Below, in pieces: positions 45,553 to 53,678 of a stretch of DNA of 64,000 nucleotides. This DNA comes from Bradyrhizobium valentinum. GTDB lineage: Bacteria; Pseudomonadota; Alphaproteobacteria; Rhizobiales; Xanthobacteraceae. A model generated the notes under the pieces. The model was not told the origin of the DNA, did no database searches, and saw only the letters and a program-made list of their open reading frames with translations. Each line of letters opens with the position of its first letter. The first letter of the stretch is position 1. The DNA is taken from the NCBI RefSeq assembly GCF_001440405.1, contig NZ_LLXX01000118.1, positions 54,182 through 118,181 of the forward strand, in the 5' to 3' direction. The position numbers and the translations under genes were made by a program.

Positions 45553-46146
45553 CCTTTACTTAAGGTTAGCCCTTCAATGGCGGCGACGTGGTCGTGTTCC
45601 GAAGACAACCGCGGCATCAGCGAAGTATTCACCGCCGCGGTCCGCGATGCAGCCGGCCTTGTTCTCCAGGCCAAGTTTCACCTTCGCAATAGATCGGCCA
45701 AAGCACTAAGCTGCACTGCGAACGGCCTCAGCGCGGGGGAAGAGCTGAGGCCGTCTTCGCCGGATCTGTGCCGGGGCAACCCGGCACCAAAACTCAATTT
45801 TTCCCGGCCAGTTTAGTTCCAAAGCGCTCAGCTTGCTGCACGGTCGATCGTAGCCAAGGCTTCGAATTCGGCTGCTCTCTCCAGGTGCTCTGAGACGCTG
45901 CGCATCTCATCCTCGTCATTTCGGAGGCTGCAGACCCGGTGATTTCAGCCACTGGCTCATATGCGCTGCGGTTTCAGCGAGCCGGGCCCGCCTCAATAGC
46001 AGTTCCTGAGCGGTCCCGACGGGAACTTCTCGGTTTTGGCTCAGGTGGCGGCATTTGAGTTGAGGGACCGGCAGCGGCTTCATTGAAGCCGCTCATCGCA
46101 AATAAATTGTCGGGTACCGTGTCATGCGGCACGGGCGGCTCGACCT
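45553..46146. other. Long intergenic region with two adjacent stem-loops
   Basis: 594 bp between the DUF6766 gene and the methyltransferase stop. Apart from the two hairpins at 45724-45787 nothing is supported. A 79-codon plus-strand frame at about 45577 has no ribosome site and no protein-like features. Confidence 0.55.
45724..45787 (+). other. Tandem perfect stem-loops (possible small RNA or terminators)
   Basis: Hairpin 1: GGCCTCAGC (45724-45732), 11-nt loop, GCTGAGGCC (45744-45752). Hairpin 2: GTGCCGGG, GCAA tetraloop, CCCGGCAC (45768-45787). Both stems are perfect and 15 nt apart, then CAAAACTCAATTTTT follows. They are far from any gene end, so an independent structured RNA is possible. 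Confidence 0.45.
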
Positions 46147-46887
46147 TTACCGCGTTTCCGTCTTTCGCGCTGAGACCAGGAGCATCATCGGCCGCTCCAG
46201 CTCTTCCGCCAATTCGGGCGAGCGCTCGATCTGTTCGCGCGTCGGGGCGAATTCCTCGACCCGGCGCAACTCGAAGCCCGCATCAATCAGCGTGTTGAGC
46301 GTCGTGCCAAGGGTCCGGTGATACTTCAGCACATCGTTGGCGAACCAGTCCGTGCGGCGCTCGCCCTCGACCGAGTAGCCGTTAACCGGCCAGGTCTTGC
46401 GGCCGTCTTCGTCGGCGATCCAATGCGGATGCGCCGCAGCCATGAAGATCGGATGCTCGATCGTGAAGACCAGATCTCCGCCGCCGACCAGCGCCTTGTG
46501 GATCATGCGCGTGAGGCGCCGGAAATCCTCGACATAGTGAAAGGTCAAGGCGCTGTAGACGAGGTCGAAAGCCGCTTCGGGCAGTTCGAGTCTCTCGAGA
46601 TCGGCGAGCAGATATTCGATGGCCGGGTCCGAGGTATCGAGCTTGGCGCGCGCGATCATGTTCTGCGACAGATCGAGGCCAAGCACCGAGACCGCGCCCT
46701 GCGCGCGCATCCAGCGCGAGACCCAGCCGAAGCCGCAGCCCAGATCGGCCGCGCGCTTGCCGGCTAGCGCGGGCAGCATGGCCTGGACAGCCGGCCATTC
46801 AGGCGCGCCACCCAGCCCATGCACTTGGCGAGGCAACTGGCTGTAGCCCGCGAAGAAATCGGGATTGTCGTAGATATTCTGTGCCAC
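46147..46887 (-). CDS. Class I SAM-dependent methyltransferase
   Basis: A 246-aa soluble methyltransferase. AQNIYDNPDFFAGYSQLPRQ opens the protein, SAM motif I is AADLGCGFGWVSRWM and post-motif segments FDLVYSALTFHYVEDF and GGDLVFTIEHPIFMA are of the Methyltransf_11 type. The GTG at 46887 is chosen because GGAGA lies 6 nt upstream; an ATG at 46899 is the alternative. The substrate is unknown. The start is 98 bp from the end of the LysR gene on the same strand. Confidence 0.85.
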   Translation of the reverse strand: MAQNIYDNPDFFAGYSQLPRQVHGLGGAPEWPAVQAMLPALAGKRAADLGCGFGWVSRWMRAQGAVSVLGLDLSQNMIARAKLDTSDPAIEYLLADLERLELPEAAFDLVYSALTFHYVEDFRRLTRMIHKALVGGGDLVFTIEHPIFMAAAHPHWIADEDGRKTWPVNGYSVEGERRTDWFANDVLKYHRTLGTTLNTLIDAGFELRRVEEFAPTREQIERSPELAEELERPMMLLVSARKTETR

Positions 46888-46984
46888 GTTTATCTCCATG
46901 ATGGAGGTCGGCATTGGCGATGATGTCCGTAGACCTTCTCGGTCCAGTCCGACGGGCGCGCCAGCGTCTTTCGTCCTATCCGAC

Positions 46985-47881
46985 TTATCCTCGGAAGCGA
47001 AGCGCATCCACAATCAATGAGAACGCCGGGGAAACTTGTCGCCGGCTGGGATAGTACAGGTGATACCCGGAGAATGGCGGGCACCAATCCGAAAGAACGC
47101 GGACAAGTTGCCCCCTCGAAATATACGGCTGCACGTGGCCTTCGGTGAGGTAGGCTAGCCCGAAGCCCCGCAGAGCTCCTTCCAGGAGGAGGCCCGCGCT
47201 GTTGAACACAAGCTGGCCTTCAACACGAACGTTGACCTCTCGCCCGTTCTTCTCGAATTCCCAGGCGTAAAGGCTGCCGCCATGGGTCGGCAGGCGAAGG
47301 TTGAGGCAGTTGTGGCCTGTCAGGTCCTGTGGTGTCCGGGGCCGCTTGCGATCAGCGAAATAAGACGGCGAGCCTACGACGGCCATTCGCAAATCGGGAC
47401 TGACCCGAACCGCGATCATATCCTTTGCAACAAGTTCGCCTGGCCGGATACCTGCATCTACCTGCTGCGCCACGATGTTGGTGAGCCCGTAGTCGATAAT
47501 CACCTCGACGTGAATCTCAGGATACTTCGGTAGGATCTTGCGCAAGGCAGGCAGCAAAATTTCTGTGGCAGCATACTCTGTCGCGGTAAGGCGGATGGTC
47601 CCGGCCGGCCTTTCGCGGAGTTCGCTCAGTGCAGCAAGCTCTGCGTCCATCTCGTTGAACTTGGGACCGATACTTAGGAACAGCCGTTCTCCGGCCTGCG
47701 TTGGTGTCACGCTGCGCGTCGTCCGGTTCAACAGCCTGAGGCCTAATCGGTCCTCCAGGCTGCGAATGATCTGGCTGAGCGCCGATTGGGTCATTCCGAG
47801 CTTCGCGGCAGCCCGGGTGAAACTGCGCTCCCGCGCCACCGCAAGGAAGGCGAGGAGGTCGCTCGCGTCTTCGCGTTTCAT
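46985..47881 (-). CDS. LysR-family transcriptional regulator
   Basis: A 298-aa regulator with the N-terminal winged HTH (FLAVARERSFTRAAAKLGMT then QSALSQIIRSLEDRLGLRLL) and a type 2 periplasmic-binding effector domain. It resembles the subgroup that controls neighbouring small redox or CMD-domain genes. It is divergent from the exported CMD protein gene at 48103, its most likely target. Confidence 0.93.
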   Translation of the reverse strand: MKREDASDLLAFLAVARERSFTRAAAKLGMTQSALSQIIRSLEDRLGLRLLNRTTRSVTPTQAGERLFLSIGPKFNEMDAELAALSELRERPAGTIRLTATEYAATEILLPALRKILPKYPEIHVEVIIDYGLTNIVAQQVDAGIRPGELVAKDMIAVRVSPDLRMAVVGSPSYFADRKRPRTPQDLTGHNCLNLRLPTHGGSLYAWEFEKNGREVNVRVEGQLVFNSAGLLLEGALRGFGLAYLTEGHVQPYISRGQLVRVLSDWCPPFSGYHLYYPSRRQVSPAFSLIVDALRFRG

Positions 47882-47890
47882 TGATAAGCC

Positions 47891-47927
47891 TGATTAATGA
47901 TTGCAGTTAGCTTCTATCACCTAATCA
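47891..47927. promoter_or_regulatory. Inverted repeat between lysR and CMD gene, candidate LysR site
   Basis: TGATTA (47891-47896) and TAATCA (47922-47927) are inverted with a 25-bp spacer, 10 bp upstream of the LysR start. The size is in the range of LysR operator regions, but the match is short. Confidence 0.35.
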
Positions 47928-48102
47928 AGGAACGACGGAAGGCTTAGGTTCGGATCAGCAATCGGGCCCGGCGGCGTTTCGGTAAGGAGACAGGGTCAAT
48001 GTGGACTCCAATGAATTCCTCGATCCGCCTACTCGCCAGGAGCTGTGAACACGTTCGTATCGCTCCCGTCTCTGCGCGCATCCACCAACGAGGAGAGTGT
48101 CC

Positions 48103-48882
48103 ATGAGAGTGCTTGCCGCTGCGGCCCTATTCTGCCTGTTTGGTCAAGCGATGGCGCAGACACCGACAACCCCGGAAGGAGCAAAGCCGATGCTCACATC
48201 CCAGGACATTCGGGCCGTCGCGCCCGCGCTCGAAAGATACGCGCAAGGTATCGTGCTGGGTGACCTCTGGAAGCGGCCCGGTCTTTCTCCCCGGGATCGT
48301 AGTATCGTCACCGTCGCCGCGCTCATTGCCCGCGACCAGACGGTCGAGTTGCCAAACTATCTCAATCTCGCGATCGACAATGGCGTAAAGCCCGCGGAGA
48401 TCTCGGAGATCATCACGCACTTGGCCTTTTATACCGGTTGGGCGAACGCAATGAACGCGATTCCGCCCGCGAGGGAGGTTTTCGCGAACCGCAACATCGG
48501 AGCGGACCAGGTCCCGCCGGCTTCCGGGCCGCAACTTCCCCTGGACGAGGCGGCGGAGTCACAGCGCGCGTCGCGCGTCGAACAGCAGTTCGGCCAGATC
48601 ACTCCGAGCCTCGTCCAATACACGACCGACGTGCTGTTCCGCGATCTCTGGCTGAGGCCGGGCCTGGCTCCGCGGGACCGCAGTCTGGTCACGGTCAGCG
48701 CTCTCGTCGCAACCGGACAAGTCGCTCAAATCACGTACCACCTCAATCGCGCGATGGATAACGGATTGAAGCGGGAAGAAGCCGGGGAGCTGCTCGGCCA
48801 TCTCGCCTTCTATACCGGCTGGCCGAACGCGTTCTCCGCCGCGCCGGTCGTCAAGGACGTGATCGAGAAGCGGCCTCGCTAG
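48103..48882 (+). CDS. Exported protein with two carboxymuconolactone-decarboxylase-like domains
   Basis: A 259-aa protein with a signal peptide (cleavage after QAMAQ, about residue 19) and two tandem CMD domains that are similar to each other: DLWKRPGLSPRDRSIVTVAA...HLAFYTGWANAMNAI and DLWLRPGLAPRDRSLVTVSA...HLAFYTGWPNAFSAA. No AhpD-type CxxC is present, so it is not a classical peroxidase. GAGGAGA stands 7 nt before ATG 48103; a GTG at 48097 is also in frame. It is divergent from the LysR gene. The substrate is unknown. Confidence 0.88.
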   Translation: MRVLAAAALFCLFGQAMAQTPTTPEGAKPMLTSQDIRAVAPALERYAQGIVLGDLWKRPGLSPRDRSIVTVAALIARDQTVELPNYLNLAIDNGVKPAEISEIITHLAFYTGWANAMNAIPPAREVFANRNIGADQVPPASGPQLPLDEAAESQRASRVEQQFGQITPSLVQYTTDVLFRDLWLRPGLAPRDRSLVTVSALVATGQVAQITYHLNRAMDNGLKREEAGELLGHLAFYTGWPNAFSAAPVVKDVIEKRPR

Positions 48883-48986
48883 GATGACGGTCAGCACATA
48901 CTCGCGCCGGGGAGCAGTCGCCGCTGTCGCGGCCGGTCCGTTCGCGTGGACCCGCTGTTTCAGGCGCGCGGGCGACGGAGAGTGAA

Positions 48987-49376
48987 ATGGAGATCCGGCA
49001 ACTTCTCGCCCTCGGTGCCGCTATACTGGCGCTAGGATGTGCGCCAGCTATCGCTCAGGATAGCAAAGAGCCTTACGTGCGAGTGGCGGAAATCGAGATC
49101 GATCCGGCTCGTCTCGAGGTCTACAGGGCGGCAGTGAAAGAGCAGATTGAAGCGGCTCTCCGGCTCGAACCCGGAGTGCTGGCTTTGTATGCCGTGACCG
49201 ACAAGGAGAATCCAGCTCGCGTCTTTGTCTTCGAGATGTACGCTGATGTGGAAGCGTACAACGCACACCTCGAAACCGATCATTTCAAGAAATACAAGGG
49301 CACCACTCAGGACATAGTGAAGTCACTCAAGCTTCGCGACACGGTGCCAATCCTGCTCGGCGCCAAGCCCAGATAA
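48987..49376 (+). CDS. Exported ABM-domain protein (putative quinol-type monooxygenase)
   Basis: A 129-aa protein with a signal peptide (ALGCAPAIAQ, cleavage about residue 24) and one antibiotic-biosynthesis-monooxygenase (ABM) ferredoxin-like domain: VAEIEIDPARLEVYRAAVKE, PGVLALYAVTDKENPARVFV and AYNAHLETDHFKKYK. Cytosolic relatives are cofactor-free oxygenases such as YgiN; an exported form is less usual. Cys18 followed by Ala could also suggest lipidation (ALGC). It follows the CMD gene by 104 bp in the same direction, and the two are probably co-regulated. Confidence 0.85.
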   Translation: MEIRQLLALGAAILALGCAPAIAQDSKEPYVRVAEIEIDPARLEVYRAAVKEQIEAALRLEPGVLALYAVTDKENPARVFVFEMYADVEAYNAHLETDHFKKYKGTTQDIVKSLKLRDTVPILLGAKPR

Positions 49377-49502
49377 GGAGGTCAATGTGGCTATGGCCTT
49401 CATCGGCGCGTTTCAACGCCCGAACTAATGTTACCTTGCCGGACAGGCAAATCACTTGCGTGTTTTCCGGACTCCTCTGTCCAGAATTGCGGTCCAGTAC
49501 GC

Positions 49503-50252
49503 TTAACTTGCCGGTGATGGTCGCGAAGGCATGGCTACCGATGACCGTGCCTTGTCGACGCCGCCGACGATCGCGAGCCTCATCGCCCACGCCACACGAT
49601 GCGTGACCCAGTCGCTGTCGTGCAGCCTGTGCTCATCCGTCGGGTCGACCATCCGGTCGAACGAGACCTGCTCAACCTGATACAAGCCCTTCATGAATGC
49701 GAACCGGCGGAACACATTGACGCCGGCGTCCCGCGCCAGTTCGCTGATCGCCCCGACCATCGCGATCGCCTTGTCCTTCTTGGCCGGGGTCAGCACGGCC
49801 GGCACATATTGGAGGTCCATCAGGATGACGTCGGCCTGTGTCTGGCTGCGCAGTTTGACCAGTCCATCGCGGATAGCGCTGGTGGTTTCGTCGAAGGACG
49901 GAGGTGGAGGATTGGAGTTCGGGCTTTGCCAGACCGCATTCGTTCCAACCTGCCAGATCACCAGATCGGGCTTCTCGGCGATGACGTCGGTATCGAACCG
50001 CTCAAACTCGATCGGCGCTTCCTGACCGCCGATCCCCTTGTTGACCATGGCGATGTTAGCCTTCGGATATCCGTTCTGGAGGAACGACAGCAGGCGCCCC
50101 GGATAGGCCGCGATATCGCCTCTACCCGCCGTCGTCGACGATCCGATCGCGACGATCTTGGCCTGTCCTCGGGCGAGACTCTGCGCAAAGTGGGTCAGGC
50201 CGTGCTCGAATGGAATTGGCTCAACCGGAATCTGTGAGGGATCGCCGTCCAT
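49503..50252 (-). CDS. SGNH/GDSL-type hydrolase
   Basis: A 249-aa hydrolase: catalytic Ser in AKIVAIGSSTTAGRGDIAAY, Gly in NKGIGGQ, Asn in QVGTNAVW, and the C-terminal Asp/His pair in DEHRLHDSDW. These are the four SGNH blocks. No signal peptide is seen at the chosen ATG (50252), so the product may be cytosolic or the true start may differ. Family members cleave esters or acyl groups; the substrate is unknown. Confidence 0.85.
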   Translation of the reverse strand: MDGDPSQIPVEPIPFEHGLTHFAQSLARGQAKIVAIGSSTTAGRGDIAAYPGRLLSFLQNGYPKANIAMVNKGIGGQEAPIEFERFDTDVIAEKPDLVIWQVGTNAVWQSPNSNPPPPSFDETTSAIRDGLVKLRSQTQADVILMDLQYVPAVLTPAKKDKAIAMVGAISELARDAGVNVFRRFAFMKGLYQVEQVSFDRMVDPTDEHRLHDSDWVTHRVAWAMRLAIVGGVDKARSSVAMPSRPSPAS

Positions 50253-50334
50253 GGGTCACCAGTTTGTTGCAGCCGAGACAACGTGGAGTAGAAGAATAGC
50301 GCGCCACCGCGAGATCGCCTAGCCAGCGCGGAAC

Positions 50335-50363
50335 TACGGTGACAGTCCAGAACTGTCACCGTA
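50335..50363. repeat. REP-like palindrome
   Basis: TACGGTGACAGT (50335-50346) and its exact reverse complement (50352-50363) around a CCAGA spacer. The same 12-mer occurs twice at 52585-52616. I associate this motif with REP-type elements of Bradyrhizobium. The stretch 50253-50534 holds nothing else that I can name. Confidence 0.7.
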
Positions 50364-50534
50364 ATCTTGCTTCCACTGATATTGCTGCTTCAGCGCCTTC
50401 CCTTCCGACGTCACGTAGCGCTAGGCAAACCGGCCACGGCACGCGAGACCGTAGATGTGCTGGGTGGACTTAGGCTCGCCCGAGAGTAGTATGGATAAAT
50501 TCACTCATTCATTGTACCAAGGATACGATTAGAG

Positions 50535-51152
50535 ATGTCGAAAGCGCTCTTCATTTTCATAGTACCGACTCTCGGCGGGCTGTTCTTCATCGGTGTTCTT
50601 GCCTTGGTGGTGAATTTCTTTGCGTCGATGCTCGGCCGTACGCCGTATCAGAAAAGCGTGACCAGAATAACTAAGGAGCGTGACGAAGCTCAGCGAGAGA
50701 ATGCGATTAGATCGGATATCTCTGAAAAGGAAAAGGTGGCGTACGAGGTACGAATTGATCAAGAGTTTGCGCGATCGTTGGATGCAGTAGAAAGGCTCAC
50801 GTCAGTTGCAAACCAGACCGCACGGTGGGCGTTTGCAGCCAGTGGGACAGCGGGTCTCATATTGCTCGCTATGCATTACTTCGATGTACTGAAATGGATG
50901 TTGGCCTCGGCTAGCTTTCTGACGACAGCAGCTTTTGCGGCGGAGACTCCGAAGCCTGAGCTTACCGGCTTGCTGCCGTACGTTGCCGCGGGTGTCATTG
51001 CGCTTATGGCAGTGTCATTTCTCATCGCGTTGGGTACTCTCATGATCCTCAAAGACACAAAGGAAAATCAAGCGCGTATAAAGGCAGCCGATAATCTTGT
51101 GAAGACGTTCGGTGGCTTTTTCACCGGGCTAGCGACAACTCTTCTTCGTTGA
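50535..51152 (+). CDS. Multi-pass membrane protein of unknown function
   Basis: A 205-aa protein with an N-terminal TM helix (residues 5-30), a charged coiled-coil-like stretch (about 40-90, ITKERDEAQRENAIRSD) and three more hydrophobic segments (about 95-115, 120-137 and 145-172). The stretch between them, SFLTTAAFAAETPKPELTG, looks like an export cleavage site but is internal. Base composition is AT-richer than core genes nearby. It is convergent with the RelA/SpoT-domain gene. I do not recognise a family. Confidence 0.65.
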   Translation: MSKALFIFIVPTLGGLFFIGVLALVVNFFASMLGRTPYQKSVTRITKERDEAQRENAIRSDISEKEKVAYEVRIDQEFARSLDAVERLTSVANQTARWAFAASGTAGLILLAMHYFDVLKWMLASASFLTTAAFAAETPKPELTGLLPYVAAGVIALMAVSFLIALGTLMILKDTKENQARIKAADNLVKTFGGFFTGLATTLLR

Positions 51153-51228
51153 AGAAGAAGGCACCCGTCGAGACTGGTGCTAGTTTTAATGCGGCAAAAC
51201 AGGTTGCCGCGATTTGATTTGAGCCGAG

Positions 51229-51295
51229 CGTCTCAATTGGTGCACTAAACTTGCCAATGATGCCCACGAAGCCACAACGTCTCAATTGAATGCAC
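51229..51295. repeat. Island repeat, copy A (with partial tandem unit)
   Basis: 51241-51295 (TGCACTAAACTTGCC to CAATTGAATGCAC) matches 52623-52673 in the same orientation. The 11-mer CGTCTCAATTG occurs at 51229 and again at 51278, giving a 49-bp period. It lies just past the 3' end of the RelA/SpoT-domain gene. Confidence 0.65.
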
Positions 51296-51358
51296 CATAA
51301 CAACAAATTCTTCAAGAAGGCGGCCTCGAAGATTATGCGAGCAGCGCTGCCTTGAGAT

Positions 51359-52464
51359 CTATGTCTGTCGGATACGACCTTTACCGATAACTCTCGGAGA
51401 CGCCAGAATCGCACGCAGAGCGTTTACAAACACGCCCGTATCCAAGAAGTAATTCGGGTAAGCTTGACGAAGGGAATTCATTGAATCCACGGACACCAAC
51501 ACGGCATCAGAATTTGGACTGGTATCCTTTATCTTTTTCTCGACTTCCAAATACTTTGCGGTCGCCTTTTCCGATTCGCTCTGTTTAAAGAAATCTCGAC
51601 TAAGTAATAGTGGGTATTCTTGGATTGTTTCGATTCATAATACTGAAGCGCCGCGCCGAAGGCCTGTAGCCTGCTTGCTACTTCCAAAGATTTCGCATGC
51701 TCGCGGATTTCTTTGACAAGCTCTGAGTATCCGCTTGGAGTGCCGGGGACCGGCGCAGTGTTTTCTCGGAACGCCAACGCCGCTCCCATCAGGGCAAAGA
51801 ATCTAAGCCACTCTTGCTCGCCAACACTTGACTTCAAAGCTTGACGAACAAATGCGCCGACGGTCTCAACAGCCGTCGCCCACGCGTGTTGCAATTGCGA
51901 CCGCAGCTGCATCTCGATCTTCAGCGAGTTGTAGTCCTGCCTTCTGTCGGAATGATATCGATAAATTAGGTGCACGCCGCGGTACCCGGAATCCTTTGGC
52001 GTGTCGATGTAGTTGTCAGTCTCATGCAGGATATGTTTTAGGTCGCTCTCTGCGTAGCTCTCGCATAATTTTGCAACGCCCTGCGCGGTTGCAACGATAG
52101 CGCGACAACCTCCAATGTCCTGCATTTGAGAGAGGGTCATGGTCGGAAAGCGACGAAGCTTGGCTTCGATTGAGGCTAGACGCTTAATCCTCTGTGCGGT
52201 GATCGCTTTGGGATCAATAATCTTTGCTCGGCGCTTGAGACCGATATGAAAGGTGTTGAGCGGAAAGTTATGCGATGAGCGCCAGTTGTTGATTATGTCC
52301 AGCGCCGCAAAATAGTCCTTCGCCCACGCGTGATGTGCGTCATTCCCGGTATGCTCTTCGCCCCTCTCTGCCGCAGACCAATCAAAGGGCGGCACCTCGG
52401 CAAGGAGCATTTTCCCACCCCAGTTAACGCGCTTCTTGGCGTGCTTTGGAACAGCCCAATCCAT
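51359..52464 (-). pseudogene. RelA/SpoT-domain protein gene, frameshifted near the 3' end
   Basis: The main frame (start probably ATG 52464, MDWAVPKHAKKRVN; open to 52554) encodes a (p)ppGpp synthetase-like RelA/SpoT fold: NNWRSSHNFPLNTFHIGLKR, MQDIGGCRAIV, KDSGYRGVHLIYRY and IEMQLRSQLQHAWATAVETV. It stops at 51529 after a basic nonsense tail. The -1 frame continues with the expected C-terminal part (KYLEVEKKIKDTSPNSDA, SMNSLRQAYPNYFLDTGVFV) to 51359. The junction lies near 51585, where TTTAAAC is in phase for -1 slippage. Family members that I know are several residues longer at this point, so a deletion causing a frameshift is likelier than programmed recoding. Confidence 0.75.
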
Positions 52465-52584
52465 TTCCGGAAGCCATAAATCGTCATCGCACCCATCCCA
52501 ACGATCGGCGCACAATGCAACGGACGGCCATAGCGAATCGACCGCGCCACCCACGGTAGCACCGGCTGGCTGGGTACTGCTCGG

Positions 52585-52616
52585 ATTACGGTGACAGTGA
52601 AATTACGGTGACAGTG
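52585..52616. repeat. Tandem REP-like half-sites
   Basis: ATTACGGTGACAGTG occurs twice in direct orientation (52585-52599 and 52602-52616), sharing its core with the palindrome at 50335-50363. It stands 5' of the RelA/SpoT-domain gene, so the motif bounds the island on both sides. Confidence 0.7.
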
Positions 52617-52622
52617 CTGGAC

Positions 52623-52673
52623 TGCACTTAACTTGCCATGAACCCCCATCCGCAACGTTTCAATTGAGTGCAC
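52623..52673. repeat. Island repeat, copy B
   Basis: TGCACTTAACTTGCC to TTCAATTGAGTGCAC, a direct-orientation relative of 51241-51295 differing by small gaps and substitutions. Together the two copies flank the RelA/SpoT-domain gene. Confidence 0.65.
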
Positions 52674-52779
52674 TCAACAGTCTGCACCCTCACGCGATTT
52701 TCTCCCGCGCCCCAATCACTGATTTGCCCGACATGGCAAGAAACTTATTTCGCGCCTCGTGAAGTTTTTCTCTTAACGC

Positions 52780-53337
52780 GGTACCCAAATCAAATCTACA
52801 ACTCCCGCTATCCCGTCCCGAGAAGAGGGGCGTTGGCCATCGTCACGAACGTTGGGACGGGTTGCGGTGGACGCGGCAGCGTCGGGCGCGAGAGGTGTTC
52901 GCAGGGCGGTTCTTCCGTGAGCGGGCACACCGCGTAGACGACCGACGCTTAAACGCCTCAGTCGAAACTTCTTCCGGCAGCATGCGGGCCGGTCGAGGCG
53001 TATGGCGCGAGGAAGCTGCGGACGGCAAAACCGTGTGGTCCTGGCACCCGTTGCTGGTGTCAAGCCGGCGGAGGTTTGCAAAGCCCAACCGGGCGATGCG
53101 AGCCGCCAATTCGCCGGCGACGGAGGCAAGAGGAATTCGTCTCCGGGGAGAGCACGGCATAAGCCGTAAAACCATCGCGCAGGGAAGGCCGGGTGTTCCG
53201 GCGCACCTGCGGTCCGCCGTGTGCATTTTTGCGCACGACTGCGGGTGCTGAGGGCACCCGGCTTTCCCTGCGCCCTCTGCTTTCAAGAGGGCATCGCAGA
53301 TCGCACAACTTCGGGCGCAGCGCGCCGCGAGATCGCA
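52780..53337. repeat. Dispersed non-coding repeat region (often mispredicted as genes)
   Basis: Both strands carry long frames rich in Arg, Ser, Cys and Pro. The minus-strand text (RRLDTSNGCQDHTVLPSA, AEGAGKAGCPQHPQS) is one that I recognise from many spurious proteins in Bradyrhizobium genomes, which means that the DNA is a repeated element. It contains a 16-bp near-perfect inverted repeat: CAGGGAAGGCCGGGTG at 53181-53196 and CACCCGGCTTTCCCTG at 53255-53270. No real gene is supported. Copy number elsewhere is from memory. Confidence 0.55.
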
Positions 53338-53481
53338 ATGTCGTATCCAGCGTCGGCCGCCTCTATCGAAAACATCGCTCCAGGGTTTGAACTGGGCCAG
53401 TACCGGCCGTTTTTCGGGCCGCAGTGGCTCCGGTTCGTTCGTGCGATCGGACGGCTGTACCGGACGCTGGACCGCTTCTAA
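53338..53481 (+). CDS. Short ORF of unknown status, 47 aa
   Basis: ATG 53338 opens MSYPASAASIENIAPGFELG, then QYRPFFGPQWLRFVRAIGRL and YRTLDRF. The composition is protein-like (aromatic and amphipathic, not Arg-rich), unlike the repeat before it. It may be a small gene or the remains of a longer one. No clear ribosome site is seen and no family is recognised. Confidence 0.3.
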   Translation: MSYPASAASIENIAPGFELGQYRPFFGPQWLRFVRAIGRLYRTLDRF

Positions 53482-53678
53482 ACAGTAGACCGCCCGAGCG
53501 GCAGAAAGGCCCCTATTTTCCACCGATTTTTCATGGCTTTAGCCTGCCCCAATTGCGGCAGCGCGCGAGCCCCAATTATACCCCATCCGCTCCGGATTTG
53601 TGGCGCATTGCCACCCAAGTCTCTGACCAGATTGGCGGCAATCAAGCGTCGCGTAGCGTAGCGTTGCCGGGGATACAG

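Noticed and set aside
49493..49519. A third CTTAACTTGCC motif near the end of the SGNH hydrolase gene, as another island repeat
   Set aside because: Only about 11 bp are shared with the 50-bp unit, and the rest does not align; it may be chance or a fragment.
52760..52795. Possible third copy of the 44-bp repeat (TTTTTCTCTTAACGCGGTACCC)
   Set aside because: Only part of the core matches and the palindromic GAAAACGC end is missing; too weak to call.
52843..53523. A 226-codon minus-strand frame and neighbouring frames at 52.8-53.5 kb
   Set aside because: Arg/Cys/Pro-rich text of the repeated element that is often mispredicted as protein; no ribosome site and no domain.
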